Below, piece by piece: positions 15,897 through 22,435 of a stretch of DNA of 27,168 bases. The DNA is taken from assembly GCA_031549115.1 (NCBI GenBank), contig JAVBQJ010000129.1, forward strand, positions 1-27,168. Direction: 5' to 3'. A model generated the notes under the pieces. The model ran no database searches. It was not told the origin of the DNA and saw only the letters and a list, made by a program, of their open reading frames with translations. Source of the DNA: JAVBQJ01 sp031549115 (lineage in GTDB: Bacteria; Verrucomicrobiota; Lentisphaeria; Victivallales; Victivallaceae). Position numbers and translations under genes: made by a program. The first letter of the stretch is position 1, and every line of letters begins with the position of its first letter.

Positions 15897-17745
15897 TTCG
15901 GTCACCTGTTTCGCCTGCTGTCACCACGGGTGGAGCTATCACCCGACCGAAGTCGGCGCGATACACCCGAACCTGTCGATCAATCTTTTGCGCGCCCAGA
16001 TGGACGCGTGTCACGAGATCGGCGTGAATGTGCCGATTTATCTGACCGGAGGCGTGAACAACCGTATCGCCGAGGCGCATCCGGAATGGCGCTTGATTAC
16101 GCCGCAGGGCGTTTACGGCGGCTGGACAGCCAGCCCGTTGGCGCCCGGCTTCAAAACCATGTGCTTTTGCTCCCCGTATCTGGATTACCTTTGCGACATG
16201 TTGCGCGAAGCGGTCACGCTTTTTCCGGACGCCGATGGGGTTTTCATCGACATCATCCATCAGGAACCTTGCTGTTGCCGCTATTGTTTGTCCGGCATGA
16301 TGCAAGCGGGATACGATCCGGAAAACCCCGACGACCGGTTCGCATTTGCGGAAAAGACTCTGCTGGAATATTACCGGCGCGCGACCGAAGCGGTGAGATT
16401 CCGCAATCCGGATATGCCGGTTTTTCACAACTCCGGCACCATCACTCCCGGAAGAACCGATATTCTGCCTTACTTCAGCCATCTGGAGCTGGAATCGTTG
16501 CCTACCGGCGGGTGGGGCTATGATCACTTCCCGATGTCCGCGTCCTATTGTCGCAAATTGGACCGGGATTTTCTCGGCATGACGGGGAAATTTCACACCA
16601 CCTGGGGGGAATTCGGCGGTTTCAAGCACCCCAATGCTCTGCGTTACGAATGTGCCGCGATGTTGGCTTTCGGCTCTGGGTGTTCGGTGGGGGACCAATT
16701 GCACCCGTGCGGCGAATTGGATGCATCCACCTACCGGATCATCGGCGAGGCCTACCGGGAGGTACGGGAACTGGAAGCGTACTGCGCCGATGCGCAGAAT
16801 CTCGCCGATATCGCGGTGATTCCGGCGGAGGTGTGGCGCGGGGCGGACGCCTCCGGCGATACCGGCTGCGCCCGGTTGCTGCTGGAGGGGCACTTTCTAT
16901 TCGACTTCGTCGTTCCGGATATGGATTTCTCCGGGTACAAGCTGCTGATACTTCCCGACTGCATTCCGGTGAACGACGAATTGTTTGAAAAATTGCAGAT
17001 ATTTTTGCATCATGGCGGCGCCCTCCTGCTGACCGGGTCGAGTGGAATCGATTGCGCTTTCGATTTGGGCGCGACCATGGACGGGCCGGGGGAATTCGAT
17101 CCGACCTATGTTGTGCCGGCGCCGGAATTCGCCTGCGACTTCTGCGATTCGCCCCAGGTCATGTACGACGCCGGGTATCGGCTCAAAGCCGGTGTTGGGA
17201 CAAGTATCGGCAAGGTGCTGGAACCCTACTTCAACCGTACGTTCGCACATTTTTGCAGTCACCAGCATGCGCCGAACAAGCTGGAGCATTCCGGTTACGA
17301 CAGCGGCGTGATACATGGCAATATCGCTTATCTCGCCCATCGGGTGTTTTCCGTCTATGCCAAATACGGGACGGTGGCGTTGCGGCAGTCCGTAACCAAA
17401 GTGATACGCCGGCTGTTGGGTGACGCCATCACCGTCACGGCGAATTTACCGTCCGCCGCGCGTCTGACGGTGACGTACCAGCGGAACCAAAATCGCATCA
17501 TTATGCATTTGCTGTACGGAAACATCATCAAGCGCGGCGGTATATCGGGCGCCCCGATCGAGGTGATTGAGGAATTGCTGCCATTGCCGCCGACGGAAAT
17601 CACTTTGAATGTGCCGCAAACTGTGAAACGCGTGATGCTGCAACCTCAGAATCGGGAGCTTGCGTTTGAGCTGCAAACGCGTGGAATCCGCGTGACCGTT
17701 CCTGCATTCGAATGTCACCAGATGGTGGTTTGTCAATTGGTATGA
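15784..17745 (+). CDS. GHL6/GH42-like glycosidase with beta-galactosidase trimerisation-type domain
   Basis: The 653-residue protein starts RFRQIHLDFHTSELISGVGA, typical of the hypothetical glycosyl hydrolase 6 group, and has ACCHHGWSYHP near residue 45, DADGVFIDIIHQEPCCCRYC near 150 and ESLPTGGWGYDHFP near 236. FHTTWGEFGGFKHP and GDQLHPCGELD are further active-site-like loops. From about residue 345 the chain looks like the class I glutaminase-like trimerisation domain of GH42 enzymes (DFSGYKLLILPDCIPVNDEL, LQIFLHHGGALLLTGSSG). Substrate cannot be assigned; fucose- or galactose-containing glycans are known for relatives. The ATG at 15784 is supported by the family-conserved N-terminus and a GGAG 8 nt upstream, which makes the overlap with GH89 real at DNA level. 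It is the last gene before the terminator. Confidence 0.8.
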   Translation: MRFRQIHLDFHTSELISGVGARFDKKHWQDTLTRAAVDSVTCFACCHHGWSYHPTEVGAIHPNLSINLLRAQMDACHEIGVNVPIYLTGGVNNRIAEAHPEWRLITPQGVYGGWTASPLAPGFKTMCFCSPYLDYLCDMLREAVTLFPDADGVFIDIIHQEPCCCRYCLSGMMQAGYDPENPDDRFAFAEKTLLEYYRRATEAVRFRNPDMPVFHNSGTITPGRTDILPYFSHLELESLPTGGWGYDHFPMSASYCRKLDRDFLGMTGKFHTTWGEFGGFKHPNALRYECAAMLAFGSGCSVGDQLHPCGELDASTYRIIGEAYREVRELEAYCADAQNLADIAVIPAEVWRGADASGDTGCARLLLEGHFLFDFVVPDMDFSGYKLLILPDCIPVNDELFEKLQIFLHHGGALLLTGSSGIDCAFDLGATMDGPGEFDPTYVVPAPEFACDFCDSPQVMYDAGYRLKAGVGTSIGKVLEPYFNRTFAHFCSHQHAPNKLEHSGYDSGVIHGNIAYLAHRVFSVYAKYGTVALRQSVTKVIRRLLGDAITVTANLPSAARLTVTYQRNQNRIIMHLLYGNIIKRGGISGAPIEVIEELLPLPPTEITLNVPQTVKRVMLQPQNRELAFELQTRGIRVTVPAFECHQMVVCQLV

Positions 17746-17830
17746 CGGGCAACTCCTCGTTTGGAGCATTGGTCAAGACCGATCGATTTGCCAAATTTTT
17801 GATAATGTCCCAAATCTTGTGGGTTCTTCT

Positions 17831-17873
17831 CCGGTTTGTGCCACGATTAGCCTCAAAACCGGCACTTTTTTTT
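17831..17873 (+). terminator. Rho-independent terminator of the glycosidase operon
   Basis: CCGGTTT (17831-17837) pairs with AAACCGG (17856-17862), followed by CAC and eight T residues. It lies 85 nt after the stop of the last glycosidase gene, in the right orientation. Confidence 0.65.
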
Positions 17874-17905
17874 GCGCAAAAGTCAAAACCTCGCCATGCC
17901 GCAGT

Positions 17906-17986
17906 AGCCGGGACCACTTCACCGTCAAGCCGGAATCCGGCACAAAACCTTGCCTGCGGCAAGATTTATTCCGTTTTCGGCTTGAC
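17906..17986 (-). repeat. Structured palindromic repeat, copy A
   Basis: Read on the minus strand it runs GTCAAGCC, an AAACGGAATAAA segment, a hairpin CTTGCC-GCA-GGCAAG, TGCCGGATT, GGCTTGAC, 11 nt, then CCCGGCTA. The same order with identical spacing occurs at 22222-22318 on the plus strand. The hairpin stem differs in sequence but keeps six pairs and the GCA loop. Terminal arms GTCAAGCC/GGCTTGAC are perfect inverted repeats. The element overlaps the broken end of a tyrosine recombinase gene and supplies its stop codon. Confidence 0.8.
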
Positions 17987-18192
17987 TGTGACGTGAGCGG
18001 CGATCACTTCGGCGCTGGATGCTTGCACAACGGGAAGCAGTTCCTGCGCCTTTTTGAGCGCCTCGATGCGGTTGGTGGTCTGCAGGTTGACGGTTTTGCG
18101 CCGTCCCTCCACCTGCTAGCGGTAAAAATAGATTTTGCCGGGCCCCTTGGTGAAGATGGAACCGACGGAGAGACGTAATGATTTCTTGCCAC
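17966..18192 (-). pseudogene. Truncated tyrosine recombinase N-terminus (frameshift and nonsense)
   Basis: On the minus strand one frame reads KSLRLSVGSIFTKGPGKIYF, YR, a TAG stop, then QVEGRRKTVNLQTTNRIEAL and KKAQELLPVVQASSAEVIAA followed by HVTVKPKTE and a stop. This parallels the intact recombinase at 18443-19798, which has GNYYFRYQINGARKSVNLNT, RNLEKAKDEAEKHIQLLAAP and TAEVVAAHVQ at the same places. The likely GTG start (18190-18192) is in another frame, so a one-base shift follows the first codons; the TAG replaces the Tyr of the YRYQ motif. The gene is cut after the AAHV residues, exactly where the palindromic repeat begins. Only the arm-binding N-terminus remains, so it is inactive. 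Confidence 0.72.
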
Positions 18193-18307
18193 GGTACTAC
18201 CCTTTCTGTTTGGTATCGTCCGTAGCTAAAATAAATTTTTCGTAAGCACAAAAAAGTTTTCAAATGGCCCCTAATGATCCTTCGAAGAGGGTTTTCTGGT
18301 GTGAAAG

Positions 18308-18330
18308 TGGTACCCGGAAGAGGAATCGAA
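18308..18330 (-). other. tRNA 3'-end fragment: probable attachment site (att)
   Basis: On the minus strand these 23 bases read as the 3' end of a tRNA gene: T-loop TTCGATT, T-stem strand CCTCT, acceptor strand TCCGGGT, discriminator A and encoded CCA. The opposite T-stem strand should be AGAGG, but the bases next to the loop are CGTGT, so the tRNA stops abruptly at the T-loop. Tyrosine recombinases commonly integrate there and leave such a fragment at one junction. The intact recombinase gene starts 113 nt away, so an element extending to the right is likely. Confidence 0.65.
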
Positions 18331-18377
18331 ACACGCTCAATTCTTTTGGTTCTTTGCCATTATTTGCCGTTTTTGAC

Positions 18378-18405
18378 TTGCAAAGACGTATTTTTGAGGT
18401 ATCTT
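18378..18405 (+). promoter_or_regulatory. Candidate promoter of the tyrosine recombinase gene
   Basis: TTGCAA (18378-18383) and TATCTT (18400-18405) are separated by 16 nt and match the sigma70 boxes at four of six positions each. They lie about 40 nt before the ATG at 18443, which has GAGGGG as ribosome-binding site. Confidence 0.35.
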
Positions 18406-18442
18406 AGTCATATCCGACACAACCGCAACGAGGGGTGCGAAC

Positions 18443-19798
18443 ATGGCTTTGAAACGCGTTAAAATGGCGCATGGTACTATATACCAGATGACCGAAAAAG
18501 GCAACTACTATTTCCGTTATCAGATCAATGGTGCCCGCAAATCGGTCAATCTGAATACGCGCAATCTGGAGAAGGCCAAGGACGAGGCCGAGAAGCATAT
18601 TCAGCTGCTCGCCGCGCCCACTGCCGAAGTTGTCGCTGCCCATGTTCAGTACGCAAAGGGATGGAGCCGCAATACCGCGCGATTGGAGCTCGAATGTATC
18701 TGGAGTATATATGCCAATCACCCCGAAAGAGCCCAACCTTCAAGCCAAAAGATTTTTAACCTTTATGAAATTTATCTGCGTGATTTCCTGAGCTGGCTTG
18801 CCGCCACCCATCCGGAGGTGCGTTACATGGATGAAGTCCGCGACGAAGATCAACACCACAAGAAGCTCGATCATAACATCGCCGGAGAATACGCCGATTA
18901 TCTCAAGAAACAGCCGATTGCGGTTGACACCCATAACAAACGGATCGCCCGGATCGGCCATGTTTTCAAAACGTTGTCCAAATACCTCGACGCCCCTTCG
19001 CCGTGGAACAACCCCAAGCTCAAGCGTTCGCCCAAAGAGGAAAAACATATCACCGACCACCGTCGCCCGCTGCCCAAGGACAAGGAGCGTGAAATCTTCG
19101 AACTGTTGCAACCGGCCTCCAACTTCCGGATGCTCAACAAGGCTGAAATCGAAGTCTTGTGCCATATTCTCAAATACACCGGCCAACGCCAGAAGGACTG
19201 CGTGCTATTGTCGTGGAATAAAATCGACATGACGCGCCGCCGCTTCTCGATTACGCAAGAGAAAACCGGCAAGATGGTCTCCATCCCGATTGCCGATGAA
19301 CTGTTCGCGATGCTGCAAAAAGCGGAACCCTGGCGAATCAATGAACGTGTACTGCCCAAAACCGCCGAGCGCTATATGCGCAAGGCGGCGGATGGTTCCG
19401 AGGTCGGCGTCAATCTGATCAACAAACAAATCCTGAATCTCTTTGAGCACGTCGGGCTGCAACCGAGTGTACCCGTGCCGGGCCGAAGTAAAAAGCTGAC
19501 CGTCTACGGCGTTCACAGCTTCCGCCACGCCTTTGCCTCACATTGCGCCGAGACCGGCATTCCACGCGCCGTCTGCGCATCGATCCTGGGGGCGGACGCC
19601 AACATCATCGACTCGTACTACGTGCACATCGGCGAAGAGGCCCAGGAGAAAGCGATCCAATCAATCAGCGCCGGCAACCGCCAAACTCCGGAAGAACGCA
19701 TTCAAGCCGCCCTGCGCATCATTGCCAACGCGCCGGACCAATCGGAGCTGCTTCAGACACTCGCCGGGGTACTCTCCGGGACATCGGTGTCAAATTAA
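18443..19798 (+). CDS. Tyrosine recombinase/phage-type integrase
   Basis: The 451-residue protein has an arm-type N-terminus (GTIYQMTEKGNYYFRYQING), a core-binding helical part (about 90-190, with TFKTLSKY-like helices) and a catalytic domain. Catalytic residues are visible: Arg in KYTGQRQKDCVLLSW, Lys region ITQEKTGKMVSIPI, HSFRHAFASHC (HxxR) and the nucleophile Tyr in ANIIDSYYVHI. It cuts and rejoins DNA at attachment sites. A tRNA-derived fragment lies 113 nt upstream and a broken paralogue lies beyond it on the other strand, which marks this as the end of an integrated element. GAGGGG precedes the ATG. The length is near that of island integrases (about 400-450). Confidence 0.93.
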   Translation: MALKRVKMAHGTIYQMTEKGNYYFRYQINGARKSVNLNTRNLEKAKDEAEKHIQLLAAPTAEVVAAHVQYAKGWSRNTARLELECIWSIYANHPERAQPSSQKIFNLYEIYLRDFLSWLAATHPEVRYMDEVRDEDQHHKKLDHNIAGEYADYLKKQPIAVDTHNKRIARIGHVFKTLSKYLDAPSPWNNPKLKRSPKEEKHITDHRRPLPKDKEREIFELLQPASNFRMLNKAEIEVLCHILKYTGQRQKDCVLLSWNKIDMTRRRFSITQEKTGKMVSIPIADELFAMLQKAEPWRINERVLPKTAERYMRKAADGSEVGVNLINKQILNLFEHVGLQPSVPVPGRSKKLTVYGVHSFRHAFASHCAETGIPRAVCASILGADANIIDSYYVHIGEEAQEKAIQSISAGNRQTPEERIQAALRIIANAPDQSELLQTLAGVLSGTSVSN

Positions 19799-19901
19799 TT
19801 GTGCCTCTCTAATATGGATTCAGCAAAATCGGGAATTCATTGCTGAAAATCCCCGCTATTACGGAGGGAAAAGGCTGGCTGGAGAGCTGGTTTTGAATGT
19901 C

Positions 19902-20007
19902 CTGTATAGCTATACACACCCCCTTCCGGCTGGCCTGTTCGGTAGCCGCAATGTGGTGGGGCGCGCCTGGGTGGTATTCTGGCCGCTGTCGCGGCGCTGG
20001 GGGGGGA
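19902..20007 (+). pseudogene. Fragment resembling the C-terminus of signal peptidase I (S26)
   Basis: One frame reads PLPAGLFGSRNVVGRAWVVF then WPLSRRWG. This resembles the last conserved block of type I signal peptidases, where R.FG.V....VVGRA...FWP.SR is common. No catalytic Ser or Lys box lies upstream, so only a short broken end is present. The match is short and could be chance; its position among other fragments between the recombinase and the insertion sequence supports rearrangement. Confidence 0.35.
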
Positions 20008-20131
20008 TGGGCGCCGCATCACCCTGCTGCATGGCGCGTTACTGGGCGAACCGTTTCCGGGAACCGTGCTTTTCGGCGTCAGCGGCATCGGCAAATCGTG
20101 GAGGAAAAGGATGCCGATTCGTTTGAATTAA
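19973..20131 (+). pseudogene. P-loop (HPr kinase-like) N-terminal fragment
   Basis: A second frame overlapping the signal-peptidase-like fragment reads DGRRITLLHGALLGEPF then PGTVLFGVSGIGKS, a convincing Walker A motif (G-V-S-G-I-G-K-S) after a short beta strand. The style, LLHGALL..P.TVLFG.SG.GKS, recalls HPr kinase-like ATP-binding proteins. Immediately after GKS the sequence turns into WRKR and stops at 20129-20131, while another frame becomes the coding-looking one. This suggests a recombination junction near 20095-20105. No intact start codon is evident. Confidence 0.35.
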
Positions 20132-20922
20132 AAACAGACGACAACTTAAAAATACTGAGGTGGAATGATTCCCGATGGAGACGGGAAGATGCACTCGCGT
20201 ATCTGGCGGAGTTGAAGTTGGAGAAATTGGAAGGCTACAGCAGATCACCAAGTACTTACTGGGTATTTGAATTAGGACAGGCCATCATTGCTTCGCTGGC
20301 GATGTGGGACTGGGACCTCTGCCGCTATCTGGCCCGGGAAGCGACTCTGGAGGACTTGTTGCAGGCGGAGGAGTTGCTTTTGGGGCATCCCGAGTATAGG
20401 TCTGCTCCGGAATCGGGATTGGCGGAAAAGTTTCCACCCCGGCAATTCGACCACTCCCCATGTTGTCAGCATTCGCTTGTCAGTGCCGCCTCTTCCAACT
20501 TCTCCGTGCTTCATCTCCGGATATGGCAGGCGGAAATATCGGTGCTGATGCCGTTGATTGAAAATATACGCCCAAACCTGATCACTTGTTTCCTGCGGAG
20601 TTTGCCAGTTCCGTACCTAAATAATTACGGTGTTTCCGTTACCGATGTCAATGATTTGGAAATAGGAGTTATCTTTTATCTCTTGGGGAAAGCATTATCG
20701 AGGAACGGCAAAGAATACTCATTGATCAGAATATTGTGTGAAATCCGTAACGCCCTTGCCCACAGAACGTGCCCGCCGAGAGAACATATATTAACGTTGG
20801 CAACGCTGGCCAAGGATAACAATTTTTCGCCTCTTCTGCCCTTTGTGAAAAATCCACCTCAAACGATCACTTTCAACTTGCTGTTTGGTAGATCAAAGAT
20901 TTTCAGTCGCATGTACTCGTGA
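20098..20922 (+). CDS. Hypothetical protein with HEPN-like RNxxxH motif, 3' end disrupted by an insertion sequence
   Basis: I do not recognise this protein by name. From a GTG at 20098 it has 274 residues, mostly helical (AYLAELKLEKLEGY, VFELGQAIIASLAMWDWDLC, LREL-like repeats and LLQAEELLLGH). Near residue 217 it carries CEIRNALAH, which fits the HEPN RNase motif R-N-x3-H. HEPN proteins act as RNases in toxin, phage-abortive and CRISPR systems, but RNALAH also occurs in inactive helical domains. The last 30 residues or so (from about 20829) come from the insertion sequence, so the native C-terminus is lost. The open frame extends upstream to 19897, but that part reads out of frame through older fragments. 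The true start may have been removed too. Confidence 0.45.
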   Translation: MEEKDADSFELKTDDNLKILRWNDSRWRREDALAYLAELKLEKLEGYSRSPSTYWVFELGQAIIASLAMWDWDLCRYLAREATLEDLLQAEELLLGHPEYRSAPESGLAEKFPPRQFDHSPCCQHSLVSAASSNFSVLHLRIWQAEISVLMPLIENIRPNLITCFLRSLPVPYLNNYGVSVTDVNDLEIGVIFYLLGKALSRNGKEYSLIRILCEIRNALAHRTCPPREHILTLATLAKDNNFSPLLPFVKNPPQTITFNLLFGRSKIFSRMYS

Positions 20923-22207
20923 TCGTGGACCGTATGCTTGTCGCAATAAGGTTCTGATTTTGTTGTTGAAACCTTCCATAGCGGCATTCGTTACCCCGCC
21001 AAAATGCCAGAAGCCTAAAATTCCATCCCAATGGCTTTCCAACGTCCCAACCATTTTCTGCAATTCCTCGGATTTGATTTCTTTGGCTATTTTGATCCAA
21101 AACTGAAGTGCGATTTCCGCACTCGAAGCACTTGTGGCTACTCGATAGATACTCCGAAGATATTCCTTCATCATGTGAAGATCGGCCAATTCTTGGAACG
21201 TTTCTCTGATTTCCTGCAAATGCCCGGTTGCCTCCTCGCTCAAATCTTCGACATTGCGCAGCAACGTGAACCGTTGTTTCTTCAAAACCTCTTTTGCGTT
21301 GTCGTCAAGTTTTGCTGCGATTTTCCGTCGGGCTTTGTCGATCTTTTCATTCATCAGCTTAATGACATGAAAGTGATCGAAAACGATGTTTGCGTCCGGT
21401 AAATGCGTTTTTACCCAGCTGATGAAAGCCCGTCCCATATCCATGGCCACCAATTCAATCTTTGCTTTGGAGCGATGCAGCCGTTTGAGAAACCCTCTGA
21501 GCGCCTCACCGTCTTTGCCTCGATCGACATGTAGAACGGCGCCGGAATCCAAATCGCGCACGATGGTCCAATATGCCGTTTTGCCCTCGTCGTCATGGCC
21601 GATGGCTATTTCATCGATGCCGATATATCGTACTTCTTTGAGCTTAATATGCTTGAATTTCTTTTTAAGGTAACGCTTCTCGCAAGCCTTGACGATTCGC
21701 CAGTCAAGCTGGAAATATTTACTGATGGCGCTGATGGTCATTTCCGGCCGCAGTTCGATGATTGTCCGCTCAAGCGCAGTGGTAATTCTTGCCTTCGGGT
21801 GTGATAGAAATGGCAAGCTCTCCACGCTGCAACAATGGCATTTCGAACAGTAAATCCGATGAATATCCAACTCAAAGAATGTTGTTCTTGTGCCATACGG
21901 CAAGCCTTGAATCCGGCGTGTTCGGATGGGATAGACGTTTACCGGGAAGTTGAAGCATCGAGGACAGCGGAATTCTTTGCGCTCAAGCCGCTGAATTGCG
22001 ATTCCTCCGAAAAAAGTGAAAGACTGATGCTGAAATCCAATGATTCCCTGAGTATGGTATGCAAGACTGGTCGACATCGTTTTACCTCCATGTTTAGCGT
22101 CAGTAACTAAAACATAGAGCTTGATGCGGCCAGTCGCTTCTTTTTTCCTGCGAAGTTGATCCGAAAAAAATCATTTTTTTTTCGGTCAACACAAGAACTC
22201 TTCAGCC
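20829..22207 (-). mobile_element. ISL3-family insertion sequence (approximate ends)
   Basis: The element holds one transposase gene and is about 1.38 kb, within the ISL3 range. The left end begins GCCTCTTCTGCCCTTTGTGA (from 20829), and the right end finishes CACAAGAACTCTTCAGCC (22190-22207). The inner parts of these ends are similar as inverted repeats (CTTTGTG against CTTGTG), but the outer parts differ, so the borders are uncertain by several bases. I see no 8-bp target duplication. It interrupts the HEPN-like ORF on its left and adjoins palindromic repeat copy B on its right. Confidence 0.65.
20893..22077 (-). CDS. ISL3-family transposase, C-terminus frameshifted
   Basis: The 394-residue product has the ISL3 layout: an N-terminal zinc-ribbon-like part (CPRCFNFPVNVYPIRTRRIQ and YCSKCHCCSVESLPF), a helix-turn-helix (TISAISKYFQLDWRIVKACE) and the DDE catalytic domain, with VRYIGIDEIAIGHD (first Asp), VAMDMGRAFISWVKTHLPDA then NIVFDHFHVIKLMNE (second Asp region) and MEGFNNKIRTLLRQAYG (Glu). 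It catalyses transposition. After RQAYG the frame changes to PRSRVHATENL; one frame over, HDHEYMRLKIFDLPNSKLKV restores the usual family end with a stop at 20859-20861. A small indel near 20926-20931 explains this, so activity may be reduced or lost. Confidence 0.9.
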   Translation of the reverse strand: MSTSLAYHTQGIIGFQHQSFTFFGGIAIQRLERKEFRCPRCFNFPVNVYPIRTRRIQGLPYGTRTTFFELDIHRIYCSKCHCCSVESLPFLSHPKARITTALERTIIELRPEMTISAISKYFQLDWRIVKACEKRYLKKKFKHIKLKEVRYIGIDEIAIGHDDEGKTAYWTIVRDLDSGAVLHVDRGKDGEALRGFLKRLHRSKAKIELVAMDMGRAFISWVKTHLPDANIVFDHFHVIKLMNEKIDKARRKIAAKLDDNAKEVLKKQRFTLLRNVEDLSEEATGHLQEIRETFQELADLHMMKEYLRSIYRVATSASSAEIALQFWIKIAKEIKSEELQKMVGTLESHWDGILGFWHFGGVTNAAMEGFNNKIRTLLRQAYGPRSRVHATENL

Positions 22208-22221
22208 GGGTTCCCGAAGCT

Positions 22222-22318
22222 GTCAAGCCTCAAACGGAATAAAGTCCGTCCGCAGGACGGCGGGAGCAACGCTCCCGTTTATGCCGGATTGGGGCTTGAC
22301 TGCGCAGGGGTTCCGGCT
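22222..22318 (+). repeat. Structured palindromic repeat, copy B
   Basis: The order is GTCAAGCC, CAAACGGAATAAA, hairpin CCGTCC-GCA-GGACGG (22246-22260), a second hairpin CGGGAGC-AAC-GCTCCCG (22261-22277), ATGCCGGATT, GGCTTGAC (22293-22300), 11 nt, TCCGGCTAA. AAACGG and CCGTTT can also pair. An extra outer arm AGCCGGG at 22204-22210 lies 11 nt before GTCAAGCC, so the whole could fold as a long branched structure. Compared with copy A it has one extra hairpin and a different but still fully paired stem around the GCA loop. Confidence 0.8.
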
Positions 22319-22347
22319 AAGCAACACCGTTTTTTTCACAAAGTGCA

Positions 22348-22372
22348 GAAGAACCAATTTTTCTTCATTTTT
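22348..22372 (+). terminator. Possible weak terminator
   Basis: GAAGAA (22348-22353) pairs with TTCTTC (22361-22366) and ATTTTTT follows on the plus strand. The stem is AT-rich, so it is weak. It would stop transcription coming from the palindromic repeat side before it runs antisense into the 5'-nucleotidase gene. Confidence 0.3.
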
Positions 22373-22435
22373 TATCCCCGCCTCATAAAATCTAAAATAG
22401 AGTATGCTTTCGACTGGCAAAAAATATTAATGTGT

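Noticed and set aside
18373..18405. TTGACT with TATCTT as recombinase promoter
   Set aside because: The spacer would be 21 nt, too long; TTGCAA at 18378 gives 16 nt.
17906..22318. Integron attC sites
   Set aside because: The palindromes lack the RYYYAAC/GTTRRRY ends, no gene cassette lies between them in the usual manner, and the copies are in opposite orientation.
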